Origin: an uncultured Collinsella sp.
Lineage (GTDB): Bacteria; Actinomycetota; Coriobacteriia; Coriobacteriales; Coriobacteriaceae
Direction: 5' to 3'
Length of the DNA: 6,467 nt
Assembly (NCBI GenBank): GCA_900552185.1
Contig: URYT01000108.1
Span: 1 to 6,467 of the forward strand
Notes under the pieces: generated by a model
Database searches by the model: none
The model's input: the letters and a program-made list of their open reading frames with translations, nothing else
Told to the model about the DNA's origin: nothing
Position numbers and translations under genes: made by a program
Part shown: positions 5,051 to 6,467 of the stretch, piece after piece
Layout: each line of letters opens with the position of its first letter
Numbering within the stretch: the stretch's first letter is position 1

Positions 5051-6040
5051 CTATGCTTGAGCGGCCAGTTCGGCCTTAGCTTTCTTCAACATGGCGTCGA
5101 GATCCTCGGAGGAATCCGAAGGAACCTTGCGGACCTCGAACTTGACGCCCTTGGCCTTGAGAGCCTCGAGAGTCTTAACGTCGTCATCGCCCATAGCGAC
5201 GGCGTTGGTGACGACGACCTTGCCCTTGGAGTGAGCCATGGAACCGATGTTGACTTCCTTGATGTCGACGCCGGCCTCGATGGCCTTGAGCAGATCCTGC
5301 GGGTTCTCAAAGAGCAGCATGGCCTTGGTGTCACCAAAGCGCGTGTCCTTGACGACCTCGGCCATCTTCTTGATGGGAACGACGTTGGCATGGACTCCCG
5401 GAGGGGCAGCCTGCTCGATCATGGTCTTGCGGAGCTCGTCGTGAGCAACGCCGTCGGAAACCACGATGATGCGGTTGGGGTTGATCTGCTTGGTCCACGT
5501 GGTGGCCACCTGACCATGCAGCAGACGGGTGTCGATACGGACGTGGGCAATCTTGATGTGCCCGTCGCCGATGACCGTTCCCGGAGGGATGGCGCCTGCA
5601 GGAGCAGCGGCGGCCGCAGCCGGCTTCTTCTCCTCGGGCTCCAGAGACTCGGGCTTGACGCGCACGCCAGCCTTAGCCTCAGTCACGAGATGTTTTGCGA
5701 TCGCATGCGCAGTGTTCTTTGCGTCAAAGCGCTGCGAATATGCCTCGATGAGCATAGGCAGGTTGACACCGGTGACGATAGCCCAGGAATCGTGGCCCTC
5801 GATGAGCCCGCTGATCTGGTTGAACGGCGTGCCGCCCCACAGATCAACGAGGAAGAGCACCTGCTCCTGGTCCTCGAAGGAAGCGACTGCTTCCTCGACC
5901 TTGGCACGGAAATCGTCGGGGCCCATGCTCGGCTCGAGCGAGACCACGGCAACAGACGGCTGATCGCCAAAGACCATCGAGCCCGTCTGCTTGATTCCAG
6001 CTGCCAAGTCCCCGTGGCTAGCAAGAACAATACTTACCAT
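5051..6040 (-). CDS. manX: Mannose-family PTS fused subunit IIAB
   Basis: This cytoplasmic phosphotransfer protein takes phosphate from HPr and passes it to the sugar. It has 329 residues. The N-terminal EIIA domain (about 1-125) has the accepting histidine His9 in VLASHG and the family motif VDLWGGTPFN (65-74). A charged and alanine/proline-rich linker (about 134-154) follows, then the EIIB domain (about 160-329) with IDTRLLHGQV, whose His175 is the second phosphorylation site. Both histidines are present, so the chain is intact. A longer frame opens at ATG 6076, but ATG 6040 gives the canonical N-terminus and has AAGGAGG 7 nt upstream. It is the first gene of the manXYZ-manO operon. The stop overlaps the beginning of the manY ribosome site. 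The A-B fusion is the same architecture as E. coli ManX and the firmicute ManL proteins. Confidence 0.96.
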   Translation of the reverse strand: MVSIVLASHGDLAAGIKQTGSMVFGDQPSVAVVSLEPSMGPDDFRAKVEEAVASFEDQEQVLFLVDLWGGTPFNQISGLIEGHDSWAIVTGVNLPMLIEAYSQRFDAKNTAHAIAKHLVTEAKAGVRVKPESLEPEEKKPAAAAAAPAGAIPPGTVIGDGHIKIAHVRIDTRLLHGQVATTWTKQINPNRIIVVSDGVAHDELRKTMIEQAAPPGVHANVVPIKKMAEVVKDTRFGDTKAMLLFENPQDLLKAIEAGVDIKEVNIGSMAHSKGKVVVTNAVAMGDDDVKTLEALKAKGVKFEVRKVPSDSSEDLDAMLKKAKAELAAQA

Positions 6041-6110
6041 CACATAACCTCCTTTTTGTCTACGTATTTCCAACACGACATGAAAGGAGTATACCTGTTT
6101 GGATTGTGGA

Positions 6111-6139
6111 ATTATAGCTAAATTCGCAAAAGGTTGGAT
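6111..6139 (-). promoter_or_regulatory. Putative promoter of the man operon
   Basis: On the minus strand a perfect -10 TATAAT lies at 6116-6111, in an AT-rich leader that would give a 5' UTR of about 64 nt. At the 17-bp distance the -35 position reads ATCCAA (6139-6134), a poor match to TTGACA, so activator help is possible. Related ATCCAA and TTCCAA words recur near 6104-6099 and at 6068-6073. No regulator gene lies in the window. Confidence 0.45.
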
Positions 6140-6144
6140 TATTT

Positions 6145-6152
6145 GTTTAAAC
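6145..6152. promoter_or_regulatory. GTTTAAAC palindrome, proximal copy
   Basis: This 8-bp perfect palindrome, in the context TTTGTTTAAACGTC, lies just upstream of the weak -35 of the man promoter. A second copy in nearly the same context (TTTTGTTTAAACAGAC) lies at 6308-6315. Shared flanks and promoter position suggest a regulator site. In AT-rich DNA the core alone could occur by chance. Confidence 0.3.
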
Positions 6153-6257
6153 GTCTAAGTTTGTTACAAATTGATTACATTACTGTTTTTCGACTCATTA
6201 CCTGATAAAGCGTCGCTCATCAAGCTATGTATTTTATAGATACAAGCAAGCTGTTCA

Positions 6258-6273
6258 TTAATATCGATATTAA
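6258..6273. promoter_or_regulatory. 16-bp perfect palindrome upstream of the man operon
   Basis: TTAATATCGATATTAA is a perfect 8+8 dyad with no spacer, about 120 bp upstream of the predicted man -35 region. A dyad of this length fits binding by a dimeric regulator. It has no T-run and is too AT-rich to be a good terminator for the gene ending at 6348. Confidence 0.35.
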
Positions 6274-6307
6274 GCAAATGCGAATGTGCTCGTACTGTCA
6301 CTATTTT

Positions 6308-6315
6308 GTTTAAAC
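6308..6315. promoter_or_regulatory. GTTTAAAC palindrome, distal copy
   Basis: This is the second GTTTAAAC site, in TATTTTGTTTAAACAGAC, about 163 bp from the first at 6145-6152. The shared word is TTTGTTTAAAC. It sits 33 bp beyond the stop of the right-edge gene. It could serve as the distal half of a looping operator pair, but that is only inference. Confidence 0.28.
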
Positions 6316-6347
6316 AGACATGGCTTGACTATTTGCACGACTTATGC

Positions 6348-6467
6348 TCAACAAAGCCACTCAAAATAGTTGCGGTGGAATAGTTCTTGTTTAAGAGCCA
6401 GAAGGCTGAATTTGGGGGTGCGGACGATTTCTTGGACCGCGCCTAGGCGTATCCAAGCTTCCTGCGG
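6348..6467 (-). CDS. C-terminal end of an unrecognised protein (partial, runs off right edge)
   Basis: On the minus strand a frame enters from the right edge and stays open for 39 codons to TGA (6350-6348). It includes AWIRLGAVQEIVRT and ALKQELFHRNYFEWLC. The composition is that of a soluble amphipathic helical C-terminus. Coding status is supported by the relic at 2498-2530, which shares LFHRN-x-x-EWL with synonymous third-base changes. I do not recognise the family. Against coding, the same bases hold a CTTGGA/TCCAAG inverted repeat around a CGCCTAGGCG palindrome (6431-6457), so a structured dispersed repeat is possible. No clear terminator follows the stop. Confidence 0.45.
   Translation of the reverse strand, partial: PQEAWIRLGAVQEIVRTPKFSLLALKQELFHRNYFEWLC

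Noticed and set aside
4184..6121. A 645-codon plus-strand open frame antisense to manXYZ
   Set aside because: It lies opposite three well-identified PTS genes. Its translation is rich in Asp, His, Gly and Arg without any domain pattern, as expected for the antisense shadow of GC-rich genes.
6080..6121. A 13-codon plus-strand frame MKGVYLFGLWNYS
   Set aside because: It has no ribosome site and overlaps the man leader and -10 on the opposite strand; nothing supports translation.
6321..6340. Sigma-54 promoter (TGGC...TTTGCA), considered because mannose PTS operons are often sigma-54 dependent
   Set aside because: The GG-to-GC spacing is 13 instead of the required 12, it lies on the plus strand facing away from the man operon, and no good minus-strand match was seen.

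Overview
The window looks like chromosome of a Coriobacteriia-type actinobacterium, most likely Collinsella or a close relative. This is an inference from gene content, with no database search. Three things point that way: a PASTA-domain Ser/Thr kinase directly behind what looks like a penicillin-binding protein tail; a complete mannose-family PTS operon with a DUF956 (ManO) gene; and GC-rich coding sequence with a CCA-encoding tRNA. No phage, IS transposase or CRISPR gene is visible.

Layout. (1) Positions 1-2195, plus strand: the last 23 codons of an upstream gene, then pknB (136-2103), closed by a strong intrinsic terminator (2156-2195). (2) Positions 2196-2757 hold no intact protein gene but are dense in structure. 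There is a complete minus-strand tRNA-Arg(CCT) at 2380-2455, two extra copies of its 3' half (one in the same orientation, one inverted), and two similarly built hairpins. A short relic resembles the end of the gene at the right edge of the window. Finally there is a regular array of seven 15-bp motifs that alternate in orientation every 30-31 bp (2537-2735). (3) Positions 2758-6040, minus strand, read right to left: manX (fused EIIA-EIIB), manY (EIIC), manZ (EIID), an intrinsic terminator, then manO (DUF956). (4) Positions 6041-6347: an AT-rich leader and promoter region for the PTS operon with a 16-bp perfect palindrome and two GTTTAAAC sites. (5) Positions 6348-6467: the apparent 3' end of an unrecognised minus-strand gene running off the window.

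How the parts work together. ManX, ManY and ManZ form one sugar transporter. Phosphate passes from HPr to His9 of the EIIA domain, then to His175 of the EIIB domain, then to a hexose carried by the ManY/ManZ membrane complex. ManO is probably an accessory or regulatory protein, made only when transcription reads through the terminator behind manZ. PknB is a membrane kinase whose extracellular PASTA repeats probably sense peptidoglycan or muropeptides, which fits a cell-wall and division neighbourhood. The most unusual part is the 2.2-2.75 kb region, where the alternating array starts within a few bases of where a truncated coding relic ends.
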